A DNA stretch of 64,000 nucleotides, taken from the NCBI GenBank assembly GCA_035772735.1, contig JASDFA010000007.1, positions 73,632,501 to 73,696,500 on the forward strand, in the 5' to 3' direction. The position numbers and the translations under genes are program-made. How positions within the stretch are numbered: the first letter of the stretch is position 1; every line of letters begins with the position of its first letter. This stretch comes from Datura wrightii (Eukaryota; Streptophyta; Magnoliopsida; Solanales; Solanaceae). The notes under the pieces are model-generated. The model saw only the letters and a list, made by a program, of their open reading frames with translations, did not search any database and had not been told where the DNA came from. Of the stretch, positions 1 through 12,642 are shown one piece after another.

Positions 1-3000
1 TCATACATACATCCAAAGTCGTAAAAGAAAATTATACACATGAATTGAACTCAACAACTAGATAAGGTCCTAAGGCAAAAATAACATTTCATGCTACAAT
101 AGAGTCAGTAGAGAACAAGTGTGGGTATTTGGCCATCATATCCACTTCAGCCTCCCACGTAGCTCCCTCAACCTACTGATTTCGTCATAAGACCTTGACT
201 GAAGCTATTTCCTTATTCCTCAGCTTACAAACCTGACGGTCAAGGATCTGGATTGGTACCTCCTCATATGAGAGACTATCCTTTATTCCCATGCTGTCCA
301 ATGACACAACTAAGGTTGGATCTCCGATGCACTTCTTCAGAAGTGAAAGATGGAAAACTAGATGTACAACTTCTAGTCCTGAAGGTAACTCTAGCTCATA
401 GGCCACATTACCGATACGCCTTAAAATTTTATAAGGTCCCACATACCTTGGACTGAGCTTCCCCTTCTTTCCAAAATACCCAATCATCAACTACAAACTC
501 CAACTCTCTTCTCCGCACATCGGCATAAGATTTCTGGCGGCTCTGAGCTGTTTTCAACCTTTCTCGGATGAGCTGAACTTTCTGCATTGCCTCATGAACC
601 GAGTCTGGCCCTATCAAGGAAGCTTTACCAACTTCAAACCACCCTATAGGAGATCTACACCTTCTACCATACAATGCTTCAAATGGGGCCATCTGGATGC
701 TAGAATGGTAGCTGTTGTTGTATGCAAACTCAATAAGAGGCAAGTGGTCATCCTAATTACCCTTAAAATCGATTGCGCACGCTCTTAGAATATCTTCTAG
801 GGTCTGAATGGTCCGCTCCGCTTGCCCATTGGTCTACGGGTGAAAAGCGGTGTTGAGTTTGACTTGAGTGCCTAGTCCCTTCTAAAAAGACTTCTAGAAG
901 TGTGAGGTGAACTGTGTTCCCCTGTTTGAAATGATAGCCAAAGGCACCCCATGGAGTTTGACTAACTCTCGGATGTAAAGTTTGGCATAGTCCTCAGCCG
1001 AGTCTGTGGTTTTAATAGGGAGGAAATGAGCTGACTTAGTCATCTGATCTACTATCACCCAGATTGAGTCATGCTGTCAACGAGTCCGAGGTAGACCCTC
1101 TAATGAAATCCATATTCACTTCTTCCCACTTCCATGTAGGTATAATGATATCTTGGGTCATGCCTCCTAGCCTATGATGTTCTATCTTAACTTGCTGGCA
1201 TTTCGAGCACTTGGCTATGAATTCGGCAATGTCTCTTTTCATGCCGTTCCACTAATAAATATCCCGAAAATCGCGGTATATTTTGGTAGCACCAAGGTGA
1301 ATGGTGTATCTCGAGCTGTGTGCCTCAGCCAGTATCTGCTGTCTCAACTCACCAACATTCAGTACACACAATCTTCCCTGGTAACGGCGTACACTATCTC
1401 CCCCTTTGGAGAAAGCCACAAACTCCTTTCTGAGAACTGCTTCTTTAAGTTTTAGTAGGACTGGATCTTCATCTTGTTTGGACTTAAATTCAACTACTAA
1501 GGATGAATCCGACCCACTTTGCATTGTCGCACCACCTTCAGCTGAATCCACCAACTGCAGCCCTAACCGGGCTAGTTTGTGAACATCCCTTGATAACTCC
1601 TTTTTCTCTTCCTCAATATGAGTCACACTCCCTATACACTGTCTGCTTAGGGCGTCAGCCACCATATTGGCTTTGCCCGGGTGATACAGTACACTCATGT
1701 CATAGTCTTTTAAAAACTCCAACCACCTTCTCTGATGCAGATTTAGATCCTTCTGACTCAACACGTACTGAAGACTCTTATGATTTGTAAATATGTCTAC
1801 GTGAGCTCCATATAAGTAATGCCTCCATATTTTTAGCGCAAATACTACCGCTGCTAATTCCAAGTCATGAGTTGGATAATTCTGCTCATGATCTTTGAGC
1901 TGTCTGGAAGCGTAGGCTATCACTTTGCCCCGCTGCATCAGAACGCAATCGAGTCCAACCCTAGAAGCATCACAATAAACAACCAAACCATCCGTTCCTT
2001 CTGGCAAGGTCAGAACTGGAGCAGTAGTGAGTCGAGTCTTCAATTCTTGGAAACTCTTGTCACACTCGTTTGACCACTGAAATTTCACCCTCTTTTGAGT
2101 TAACTTAGTCAGAGGAGATGATATGGAGGAGAAGCCTTCCACAAACCGTCAGTAATAACCCGCTATGCCCAGGAAACTCCTGATTTTCAATAGGAGAGGT
2201 AGGTCTGGGCCAGTCCTTCAATGCTGCTATCTTATGAGGGTTACTTATATTCCTTCACCTAAGACCACATGACCTAAGAAAGTCATGGACTTTAACCAAA
2301 ATTCACACTTGCTAAACTTGGTGAATAACTGGCGGTCCCTGAGTGTTTGTAATGCTAATCTTAGGTGGTTGGCATGCTCTTCCTCATTTTTGGAGTATAC
2401 TAGAATGTCGTCAATAAATACAATGACGAACATATCTAAATACTGCTTGAAGACTCAGTTCATTAAGTCCATGAAGGCTTCTGGGATGTTTGTTAACCAA
2501 AGGACATTACCAAAAATTCATAGTGACTATACCGAGTTTTGAATGCCGTTTTCGGTATGTCAGGCTCTCTGGCCCTTAACTGATGGTACCCTGACCTGAG
2601 ATCAATCTTGGAGAAACAAATAGCTCCTTGAAGTTGGTTGAACAAATCGTCAATTCTGGGTAGAGGGTACTTGTTCTTAACTATGACCTTGTTCAGCTGA
2701 CGGTAATCTATGCACATTCTGAGGGTACCATCCTTTTTACGCACGAATAGCACTGGAGCACCTCAGGGAGAGATCTTGGGTCTGATAAAACCCTTGTCAA
2801 AAATGTCTCTTAGTTGCTCTTTCAACTCCTTAAGCTCAGTCGGAGCTATTCTGTAAGAAGGGATGGAGATAGGCTGAGTATCTGGGAAGAGATCTATTCC
2901 AAAGTCTATTTCCCATTCAGGGGGAACTCCGGGAAGATCCTTAGGAAAAACATCTGGGAACTCACTGACTACTGAAGCAGACTAGATAGTTGGGGTCTCA

Positions 3001-3340
3001 GAGTTGGAATCCTTGACCCGAACTAGATGATATATACATCCTTTGGAGATGAGTTTCTGGGCCTTAAGGTGGGAAATAAACCTGCCTTTAGGCATTGAAC
3101 TGCTTTCCGTCCATTCTAACACTGGCTCATTGGGAAACTGAAACTTGACAACTCTAGTTCTGCAATCGACTGAGGCATAGCAGGAGTGTAACCAATCCAT
3201 TCTGAGAATAAGGTCAAAGTCGACCATGTCTAACTCTACAAAATCAACTAGAATAACTTTACTCAAGACTGAGACTGGGCAGTTTTTATACACCCAACTG
3301 GATCTAACTGACTCGATAACTGGGGTGGAGACTGAGAATG

Positions 3341-4287
3341 GTTCTGAGAGGACCTCTGTACTGATGTTGAACTGTACTGCTATATAGGGGGTCAAGAATG
3401 AAAGAATGGCTCCTAGATCTAGGAGGGCATACACGTCTAGGTGAAAGAGATGTAACATACCCATAACTACGTCATATGAGCTTTCCTGATCCTGACGGAA
3501 AGACAGAGCATAGAAATGATTTTGTTGCTGATCGCCATCTGTACCTGGAGTGTTGGCCTGCTGAGCTGGTCAGCTTTCTGGAACTGAAGATATGGTAGAT
3601 TTTGATCTCCCTCGCCCTGCTGATGGGCACTCCTTAAGCCGGTGTCCAAGCTGTCCATACCCAAAACAACCCTCTCATCCCTAAAGGCATTCTCCCGGGT
3701 GGTTCCTACCACACTTGGGGCAAGCTGGATACCTATTTCCGATACTGTGAGTCTGAGACTGATTGCAAGATGATCCACCCCTCCGATCCTGGCGAGACTG
3801 AAAGTTTAGGGCGCTAGTTGAACTAGGTGCTGGGGTTCTCTACTACTGTTGTTGTTGTTGCTGCTGTGGGCGGCTACCACTGCTAGACCTTTGATGGCCA
3901 AATTCTGAATGGACAGTCCTTGCAGTTTTTTCTTACGCTCCATATCCTTCAGCTTTTCAGCCTCAATTTACTGGGCATGGGCAATCAAGCTAGAAAGGTC
4001 TATGTCCTTAATCAACATCATGGTCCTGCACTCCTTGAGGACCAGATTTGACACTCCATTTACAAACTTCAGTATGCGAGCCCTCGGCTCAGCTACCATC
4101 TCTAGAGCATACTTAGACAACCTAGTAAACTCCATAGAATACTCCTCCACAGTTCTGTTGCCCTGCCTCAAATTCATAAACTCCGCCATCTTTGCCTCCC
4201 TCAGCCCCCGAGGGAAAAATCTGTCCAAGAAAGCTGTGTGAAATTCTTCCCACTCCACTGGTCCTGCTCCCGCTGGCCGCCCTAATA
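3341..4287. repeat. Left copy of 947-bp tandem duplication in A
   Basis: This block repeats at an offset of 947 bases in 4288-5234. It covers the start of protease, the zinc-knuckle linker and the C-terminal half of gag. The copies differ at several sites per 60 bases where I compared them, so the duplication is not recent or came from a diverged template. Confidence 0.85.
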
Positions 4288-5234
4288 GTTCTGAGAGGAC
4301 CTCTGGACTGATGTTGAACTGTACTGCTATATAGGGTGTCACGAACGAAAGAGTGGCTCCTGGATCTAGGAGGGCATACACGTCTAGGTGAAAGAGATGT
4401 AACATACCCATAACTATGTCAGGTGAGCTTTCATGATCCTGAAGGAAAGACAGAGCATAGAAATGATTTTGTTGTTGATCGCCATCTGTACCTGGAGTGT
4501 TGGCCTGCTGAGCTGGTCAGCTTTCTGGAACTGACGATGTGGTAGATTTTGGTCTCCCTCGCCCTACTGGCGGGCACTCCTTAAGCCGGTGTCTAAGCTA
4601 TCCACACCCAAAACAGCCCTCTCGTCCCTGAAGGCATTCTCTTGGGTGGTTCCTACCACACTTGGGGCAAGCTGGATACCTATTCCCGGTACTGTGAGTC
4701 TGGGACTAATTGCCAGATGATCCACCCCTCCGTTCCTAGCGGGACTGAAAGTTTAGGGCACTGGTTGAACTAGGTGCTGGGGTACTCTACTGCCGTTGCT
4801 GCTGCTGCTGCTGTGGGAGGCTACCACCGCTAGACCTTTTATGGCCGAAATCTGAATGGTCAGTCCTTGCCCTTTTGTTCTTACGCTCCATATCCTTCAG
4901 CTTTTCAGCCTCAATCTACTGGGCATAGGCAATCAAGCTAGAAAGGTCCATGTCCTTAATCAACATCGTGGTCCTGCACTCCTTGAGGACCAGATTTGAC
5001 ACTCCATTTACAAACTTCAGCATGCGAGCCCTTGGCTCGGCTACCATCTCAGGAGCATACTTAGACAGCCTAGTAAACTCCAAAGCATACTCCTCCACAG
5101 TTCTGTTGCCGTGCCTCAAATTCATAAACTCCGCTATCTTTGCCTCCCTCATTTCCCGAGGGAAAAATCTATCCAAGAAAGCTGTGTGAAATTCTTTCCA
5201 CTCCACTGGTCCTGCTCTCGTCGGCCGCCCTTCT
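4288..5234. repeat. Right copy of 947-bp tandem duplication in A
   Basis: Second unit of the duplication. On the minus strand it is read first, so translation would pass through gag, zinc knuckle and the start of protease and then re-enter gag at about 4287. The open frame at 4411-3968 crosses the join: it begins with protease residues including LLDPGATLSF and changes to gag residues (GPVEWEEFHTAFLDRFF). Confidence 0.85.
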
Positions 5235-5825
5235 TTCCACTGGTCATGCCATACTTGAGCTACCCCCTTCAGCTGGTAGGCAGCCAAGTTGGCACTCTCA
5301 GAAGGACTGACACCCATTATTTGGGTGATTTTTCTAATCTCGTCTACAAACCCTTGTAGGTCCTCTCCCAACTTTGTTCCATGAAAATCTGGAGGGTTCA
5401 TTCTGGTGAAGTCCTGCACCCTTGCAGCTGCTGCAAACCTATTGGTGTTCATCGACACCACTTGCTGGTTCACCTGGTTGGTGACTGTTTGGGCCAGTAG
5501 TGGAATGGCTACCCTGAATTCGGCGGTAGACACCGAATCATCTTGAAGAGCTCTCAGGGCTGGTGGGGCAGGTCTGTTGATGTTAACGACCCTTTTTCCA
5601 TTAGTGCATCTGGGAGGCATGGTTCACTAAAATAAAACAGAGCACGAATTAGAAGGGAATTTCTGGAATTGAACTTTAACGCATGATAAAGAGTATGAAC
5701 AAAAGAGAGTTTTCCTAATAACATCTCGTAGCCTCCTCGTCATAAGTGTGGCGCGCTTCACACCCATGAAAAGGACTCTACTCGATGCGGCTTTCAAACA
5801 TTTCGAGGATACTCTAAACCTAGTG

Positions 5826-5838
5826 CTCTGATACAAGT
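5826..5838 (-). other. Primer binding site of A (tRNA-iMet type)
   Basis: On the minus strand TTGTATCAGAGC follows the LTR end after a short spacer. It matches the usual TGGTATCAGAGC primer site for initiator tRNA-Met except for one changed base. Confidence 0.8.
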
Positions 5839-5839
5839 T

Positions 5840-8239
5840 TGTCACGACCCGAGCCTACACCCTGTATGTAACACGGTACTTGAAGTCACAAGTGGCCCCA
5901 AGTCAACCCTTGGTCTATCATACACTGGTATTCAAAGTAAACATGCACACTGGAAATTTGAAATAATACGCAATAGAATTTATGAAAAATTAATGATTGA
6001 ACATAAAGATTTTTAAATATCTAAAAGTCTGAAATCAAGTCTGGTCTGAAGCCATCTAACTAAGGAGTTGCTGGGACAAGCCCCCAGCTAACTCTAAGTC
6101 TAACTGAAAATAATAATGAAAACTGAAATGAATGAAATAACACCCTCGGAATATGAGGACTCACACTGCTGCTGCTGATAGAGAGATCCGAATGAAATCG
6201 GCTAACGGTGCTGGGTCTGAGAACCTGCGGTTATATCATGAAACGATACAACATAAAAGTATGCGTCAATACTTTGAATGTACTAAGTAAGTGAGATATA
6301 TAAATAGTATGAAAGAACTAGTAACTGAACTGAAATGACATGAAATGACCAACTGAAAATACTGATAACTAATACAATTGGAATATAGCTAATATGGTCA
6401 ATAATGACCCTGGCTGATGGTCATAAACATGCCCTAAGTATGAAGTACTTAGTTTGAGAGACCACACTGAACTGATCTAAACTTAATTAAACCGTCAAAA
6501 CTGAGACTGAACTGAACTGACTAGTGGGAGAGTCTATAACCGATATTTAACCACGTGAGCTAGACGTGGAGTCTGATGTATACACCCCACCGGTAGGACC
6601 CAGTATACCTTTCCAGGGTATAAAGGCATGAACTTGGTGATCACAAAAGTCTAGGGCCAATCAGGCTAAGTAATACTGTAACCTACACTGGCAACGTAGT
6701 TCTAGGAGCCCGAGTGCGCTGGAACAGCAGCTCGCTCGGTGCTAAGTCCTACTCCCACTGGAAACCTATACTGAATTGTTAAGATGATAGCTCGAAAATG
6801 GGGTCCAAGACTAGTCAGGGACATATAACTGAAAATATCCTGAGAGTCTTATCGGACCAGATTCTAAAACTGGGTTCTAGACTGGTCAGAGCTACTTATT
6901 TGGAAGTGTCGTAACGTCTAAGAACAAACTGTAAATTGAACTGGGGTCGTGGGGCTAGTCAGAGCTATATATCTAATATGTCATGACCGCCTAATGGACC
7001 AAAACTAGATTCTGATAACTGGGAGGCACCACTGACACCTCTAGAAAATACTGGAGTCAAACTGATCAGTTGACACTTTCTGAATAGTGCTGAAGAGGTT
7101 CTACATTCTAACTGAAAAAAACTACCAAGCAGCTAATAGATAACACAACTCATTCCAACAACCCGGGAATTTCATAATATGTCGAAATTTCAAAAATTTA
7201 AAGAGGTTTCATCCAACAAGGATAAAATCATTCTCCTCAATGGAATAATTTCTCACAAATTTATATAATAAGAATTACTAGGATATTCATCCCAAAATAT
7301 ACTTTGCAAAATAGACGGAATTTAATACGCAATAATCTTTACTCGAAAACTTAGGGCTGTAAATCATCTTGGCAAGAACAACAATTTACTTAAGTATTGA
7401 TGAAGATCATATAAATAATAAAAATGTATAATAACCCAATTTAAATTAATGAAAACCAACATAAAAATCTCCTCATATTCGAAAATTTCAGGGCTAAACT
7501 GATAGGGAGATTATGGGAGGATTTTGGGGGGTTACATGGGAAGGACAATTCCCTTGTTGAATTGACACATACCTGGCTAAAATCCTTCTGGAGAAGAAGC
7601 TTGAACTGCTGCAAGAGATGAGAAGCCATAGTTTTGTTTGGAGGGTTCCTGAGAGGAGAGCTTTCAATGTTTCAGAGAACTGAGAGTGGGGAATGAGGAA
7701 TGAACTGTTTTTGCCGACTAAAATGTCTTAAATTATTACTAAAACGACGCAGGTTAAAGATTGAGAGAGTAGGAAATTCTAAATAGCCCTTAGAAATTCG
7801 CTGGAAAAAACTGCCAGGTGTCCCTAATGGGTGACCTAACGGGTCGTGGTGGCTGACCATGACTCGTGGTCACTCCCATCAAGTACACTGGCTAAAAGCT
7901 CAGTAAGTCTGGTAACGGGGGACATAACGAGTCGTTGCTGGGGACCACGTCTCGTTGCCCCACCCGTCAAGTACACTGGTCACAAAATATAATCCTAACT
8001 TGGGCCTGACCATGAGTGACCTAACGAGTCGTGGTCAGTGACCACGACTCGTGAAGTCCCTCGTTGGGTACACTACCTCCCCTCTTTAAATTATCAAGCC
8101 TCCTTCTCATGCCTCACCTAACGAGTCGTGAGGTCACTTAAAGACTCGTTAGGTGGGTCGTCCTGAAGTTTTTCTATAGCTTTTCCAGATTTCCTAATTT
8201 AAGTTCTGAAATTAGATTTTGAGTTTCTAGGGCATTACA
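5840..8239 (-). repeat. 5' LTR of A (2400 bp)
   Basis: On the minus strand the LTR runs from TGTAATGCCC to GGGTCGTGACA. Its U3 part (7860-8160) has many ACGACTCGT/ACGAGTCGT-like words. The U5-side end resembles the ends of the B, E and G LTRs. No gene is seen in it. Confidence 0.85.
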
Positions 8240-9090
8240 AATGTCCCTTCTCCTGACAATGTTCACACACTATGTAAGGCTTTTTTCCCTTATAAGGTTG
8301 TCCCCTTCCAATTGACCCTTGATAAGGTTGTCCTCTACCAGCTGAAGTGTAATTCAGTTGCACTCTATCAACCTACATTGCTAGTTGATCATGCCTAATA
8401 GGTAGTTTAACAACATCGTTCGCATTAATCGATTTATCACTTTCAACTTCTACTATCATGGAATAAGCCTGATTTACAGTTTGTGCTATGGTTTTTAGAA
8501 GTATTTGTCTCCTAGTGTGATCAAACAAATCATTCAGGCCACTCAAAGTTTGTAATAACCTCTGTTCATGAAGATTCTCACCATAATCCTCCGATTTGAC
8601 ACAACCACAACTAGGAGTAGGCATTATCATGTCATATTCATCCCATAGCTCCTTCAATTTCGAGTAGTAAATAGAGACAGTGTTCGTACCTTGTGAGAGT
8701 GTGGAAATCTCTCTATGTAACTGAAAAATCCTCATTCGATTCACCTTGTTGAATCGTTCGTTTAGATCTTCCCACACTGCATATGAATTTGATCCGTATA
8801 CAATTCCATTCAGAAGGTCTTTTGAGACTGAACTCATGATCCATGAATGCACTATTGCATCGCACTTCTCCTAGAGGTCTTGCAGCTCAGCCTTCTGATC
8901 CTTCTTTTTGCAAGTACCATTCACAAATCCTAATTTGCCTTTTTCAAGTAATGCGATTTTCATTGATTTTCTCCAAAAACCATAACTTTCAGCTCCTGTT
9001 AATTGAATTGGAATCAAAAGTGATCCCGGAGTATCTGAAGCTTAAAGTTGTAAAGCATGATTGTGATCAATTGTCGACATTTTTTCAGAT
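8240..9090 (-). pseudogene. Copia gag of element K, truncated
   Basis: The longest open part (8852-8373) contains WEDLNERFNKVNRMRIFQLH, typical of the plant copia gag domain (UBN2/Retrotran_gag family), followed by a basic linker. Upstream in another frame, AESYGFWRKSMKIAL (about 8990) is the usual gag N-terminal signature, with a TAG at about 8870. The zinc knuckle begins with C-x2-C at about 8270-8255 and is cut by element A at 8240. Gag would coat the element RNA. The gene is broken by the insertion and by at least one stop or frameshift. Confidence 0.8.
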
Positions 9091-9139
9091 CGATTTGTCT
9101 AATATTTCTGTAGAAAACTCTTCAGATGTATGCGGATTA

Positions 9140-9156
9140 CACCGGCTCTGATACCA
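9140..9156 (-). other. Primer binding site of K (tRNA-iMet type)
   Basis: The minus strand reads TGGTATCAGAGCCGG, an exact match to the usual initiator tRNA-Met primer site. Confidence 0.85.
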
Positions 9157-9157
9157 T

Positions 9158-9456
9158 ATTATTTTTTTATATAAACCATAGAAATATCTGGAGAAGAAGA
9201 GTGAAGAACAATGTTTCTACAGAAAGTAAAATTTCTTCTATTGATCTTCATTGTGATCATGCTATTTATACACATATAAGTCGGTTATCAAACTAGGCAT
9301 ACAGTTGGCACTTTGACAGCTAAGCTAACAGAATTTAACTAACTTGAACCTCCTCCACTAACTCCTAAAAGCTATACTAAACTGCCTTGCAGTGCACACA
9401 CACTACCATGGACTGTTGTGTTGCTTCTTCATGCCTCTACATGCCTTTAACTCAAT
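9158..9456 (-). repeat. 5' LTR of K (about 300 bp)
   Basis: DNA just upstream of the primer site on the minus strand. It contains a TATAAATA box (complement of 9263-9270). The length suits a copia LTR, but its partner LTR is absent, so the ends are approximate. Confidence 0.6.
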
Positions 9457-9496
9457 AAAAATTATTTATTTTTCAGAGAAAATATTTTCTAATCAC

Positions 9497-10060
9497 ACCA
9501 AACACACCTTTGGTATGAAGATAAACATTTTTCATAAACTTTGAAAATGATTTTCGATTTTCTCAAATTTAGTTGGTCAAAATATTTTGAAAAATATTTT
9601 TCTAGAAAATTAAGTTTCTTAAAAATAAAAAAAATGATTTCCCTAATAGAAGCAAGAAAAGTAAGCTCCGCAAGTGATATTGTGTATTGATTTTATTCTC
9701 TCTACCCTCCAACACACTCCACTCCTTCCCCACCCACATAGCCCCCATCTCCACCAACCCACATACCCTATCCCCAACTCTTATAGTATTTACCTAAATT
9801 ATTCACAAATATTTTTGAGATAATATTTTTACGTATATATGAAGCACAAGAAAATAAATAAGAGGATTACTTATTTTTTTTAGGAAAAAAAAATTTCAAT
9901 AAAACATTTTCCTTTACAAACACATCATTTGTGTAAAAATGAGAAAAACTCGACCGTTGATTTTCTTTGATAGAAGGATATATAATATGCGTCATGATAA
10001 ATAAATGTTTCTTGCCTACTCCTTTTAAGGATAAAAGTATATATAAAGGGTGTGTTTAGT
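9497..10060. mobile_element. Possible MITE with short inverted ends
   Basis: ACCAAACACACCTTT at 9497-9511 is nearly the reverse complement of AAAGGGTGTGTTTAGT at 10045-10060. The interior is AT-rich with no believable gene. Such ends occur in non-autonomous DNA elements of plants. No clear target duplication was seen. Confidence 0.35.
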
Positions 10061-10163
10061 AACAAAGAAATTATTTTTTGTAAAAAATAATTAAGTAGTT
10101 TTTTAATTATTTTTTTGTGTTTAGTATACAAATAAAAAATATTATCCTAAAATTATATAAATG

Positions 10164-10191
10164 TATATCTATCTATCCATCCATCCATCTA

Positions 10192-10279
<88 letters not shown>
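10164..10279. repeat. Compound microsatellite
   Basis: CTAT/CCAT tetranucleotides run into (CT)n and then (AT)n up to about 10279, just left of the outer end of element B. Confidence 0.97.
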
Positions 10280-10280
<1 letters not shown>

Positions 10281-10348
10281 CTAGGAGGATGAGGTAAAAG
10301 TGGAGTAGAGGGTGATATGAGTGGGGAGGGGGAGGGCGGTGGTTGGGT

Positions 10349-12513
10349 TGTTACTATCCAAGTCTACACCCTAGACGCAACACGATGCCTAGAACCACGA
10401 ATGGCTCCAAGCTAACCCATGACATAACAAAACTCTAATATGATTGAACTATTGTAAGAAAATCTTGAGCGGAAGTTGTTTGTATCTAAAAATAAAGAAA
10501 ATACTTTTATAAGTAAAAAGAACATCTAATAAGATACTATAATTTCAAAGACATCAAGAACTATAGATGAAACTAATACACCTTATCTGAAAACCTTCTA
10601 AGAGATTTGATGAGTTGTTGGGACAAGCCCCCAGCTAACTTTAAAATCTGAAAACTGAAATAATACTAGTAAATAGGAAGAATGCCCCGGTTCTCGGGGA
10701 ATGAGGACTTACCACTGGAGTACTGCTGCACCGAGTCTAATGGAGACTAACCACGCTGCTGAGCTTGAGCCTATATCATAAGAAGATGTAGCACATGGAG
10801 TATGCATCAATACTTTAAATGTACTGAGTATGTGAAGTTATGCAGTTCAAAACATGGTCATGTTGATAAGAAAGTATAAGTAAAACCACTGAAATAATAT
10901 GGAATGACCCTGTCTGAAAGCATAAATGCTAAAACATCCAGAAATATAAAAATTCTATGAAGCTAATAAAGATTGATTAAGGGTCATAAACATATTCTGA
11001 GATTTGAGACTAGACTATACTGTGGAAGTGCCTGTTAACCGACATATAACCACGTGAGCTAGACGTGGAGTTTGATGTATACGACCCATTGATAGGACCC
11101 AATATACCTTGTCAAGGTATAAAGGAATGACTTTGTGATCACTAAGTTGATGCATATTCGGGCTAAAGACCTACGATGGCACGTAGTTCTAAAAATCTGA
11201 GTGCGCTGGAATCTTGGTCTGCTCGGTGCTAAGTACTACTTTCAACTAAATTTCTAAATATACCTAACTGCATTGATTAGCTCGAAACTGATGTTCTACG
11301 GCTAACCCAGAACTGCTTATCTGGAAAATAAACAAACAACTAAAATTACTGAAAAGTACTGATAGACTGATAAGCAATAAGCTGATAAACTGACATTTCT
11401 GGAAAATACTAAGTATAGTCAGAATCTGAAAGTGTTAACTTTAGTTAAAACATACGTGATGAAAATTATACTCAGATAATGACCAATGTAAGTATAGCAA
11501 TTTAAACCAACTTTTAAATCATGCGAAGTTCAACCCAAAAATATCATGCTAAAACTAGGGCTAGAACAAATATGTATGATTGAATCACAAAACATGAATT
11601 TCATGTAGAACTACTCATGGGACAATGAGATAATCATTGAAAATTAAAGGAAATTATAACTGTTTGGAAATCCTAACTCATAACTTCTACAAGGCTAGAA
11701 ATAATTGATTTTCTGAAAATACTTTACTGCACAAGGGTGAAAGGTATATCCTTGCTAAATCCCCATATATCTGTAGAAGAAATCCCGAGAAGAAGCTTGA
11801 AATTCTAAGAAGAAGTAGGAGCCCTAATTCTTGCTTGAGAGAGAGAAACTCTGAGTTCTATGAATGATGTTCTGAAGGTCTAAGTAGAGAATGAGGGAGG
11901 AGAACCATTTCACTCTTCTAAATCTTCTAAAAATATTCTCAAAACGACATACTTTAGGAATTAGAATAGCAGGAAGTCACAAAAATATCCCTGGAAAGTA
12001 GTCTAAAAAATTGTCCATCCAGATCTAATGGGTCACAAAACGAGTTGTTGGTTGTGACCAGGACTCATTCGGATTAGTCATTGGTTCTGGGTCTTTCCCA
12101 ATGGGCAAACAGGATGACACATTAGATGATGCAATGGTCCTTGTTTTCACTTGTTGTCACTGGAGTGATCTTGAAAAATTTCTAAATTTCATCCAACAGT
12201 TCGTTAGGATGAGTCGTTACTTCTTCCAACAACTCGTCATCTGGCTCATTGGTTCGGGGAAAGATTTTGACAACTTTATAAAATTTGTTAAAACGGGAAA
12301 CATGACGACTCATTAATTCATCCAACTAGTAGTTCTATGTATTGTTAAGTCCGGAGGAAGAAAGATCTATTGAGTAAACGACTGTACTAACAAGTCATTG
12401 GTTCCAACAACAGCTCCTTTGACGAGCCGTTTTGTGAAAAGTTTTTTAGTCTCTTTCTGGTTTTCATTCCAAGTCTGGGGTTTGATCTTAGGGACTTTTG
12501 GGGTGTTAAAACA
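10349..12513 (-). repeat. 3' LTR of B (about 2165 bp)
   Basis: On the plus strand it starts TGTTACTATCCAAGTC and ends GGGGTGTTAAAACA. Part 11836-12500 aligns with 51649-52343 across element G (shared words include ATGAATGATGTTCTGAAGG). It contains a cluster of words related to ACGAGTCGT between 12010 and 12420. No gene is seen. Confidence 0.8.
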
Positions 12514-12642
12514 TCTTCCCTTGGGAACATTCATCCTCAAATGGAGACTAAATAAGCTTGAAAGATATGGAAAGAGCTGCAATCTCACAACTGAAGACTA
12601 GGGGCTAAAAGCTGATGGAGTGACTGACTTCGAACTAAGGTA
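12514..12642 (-). other. B: polypurine tract and 3' untranslated DNA, left part
   Basis: The minus strand reads GTTCCCAAGGGAAGA just before the LTR, a purine-rich tract expected at the start of second-strand synthesis. The remainder is noncoding and continues at 38701 beyond element C. Confidence 0.6.

Larger units (their letters stand above)
89..5620 (-). pseudogene. Element A gag-pol polyprotein, broken
   Basis: The protein starts MPPRCTNGKR at 5620, a usual chromovirus gag start. From 5' to 3': gag core (about 5500-4916), zinc-knuckle linker, protease start, a second gag copy from the duplication, protease with LLDLGA at about 3410, RT about 2870-2170, RNase H about 2013-1645, an HHCC integrase finger about 1370-1190, integrase core about 1190-430, and a chromodomain-like end about 330-89. 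RT keeps FIDDILVYS. In RNase H the expected TDHKSL aspartate is asparagine (TNHKSL at about 1780). The chromodomain end holds in-frame TGA and TAG codons, and the frame shifts several times. It once packaged, reverse-transcribed and integrated element RNA; it cannot now yield a full polyprotein. Confidence 0.87.
1..8239 (-). mobile_element. Element A: Ty3 chromovirus (Tekay/Del type), 5' LTR plus internal region
   Basis: Read on the minus strand, the 5' LTR spans 8239 to 5840, followed by an initiator-tRNA-Met-type primer site and a gag-pol region that stops at 89-91. The 3' LTR lies beyond the left edge. The domain order, gag with zinc knuckle, protease, RT, RNase H, integrase, chromodomain, is that of plant Tekay/Del chromoviruses. 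The element is inserted in the zinc-knuckle region of a copia gag at 8240, so it is younger than that copia copy. Internal stops, frameshifts and a tandem duplication make it defective. Assignment to Tekay rests on protein resemblance, the long LTR and the primer site. Confidence 0.88.
8240..9456 (-). mobile_element. Element K: Ty1/copia fragment (5' LTR, primer site, gag start)
   Basis: Minus-strand copia element. LTR-like DNA occupies about 9158-9456, a primer site about 9140-9156, and gag runs from about 9090 to 8240, where chromovirus A interrupts it. The rest lies outside the window or was lost. The outer LTR edge (TTTAACTCA at about 9456 on the plus strand) is an estimate because no second LTR is available. 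Confidence 0.75.
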
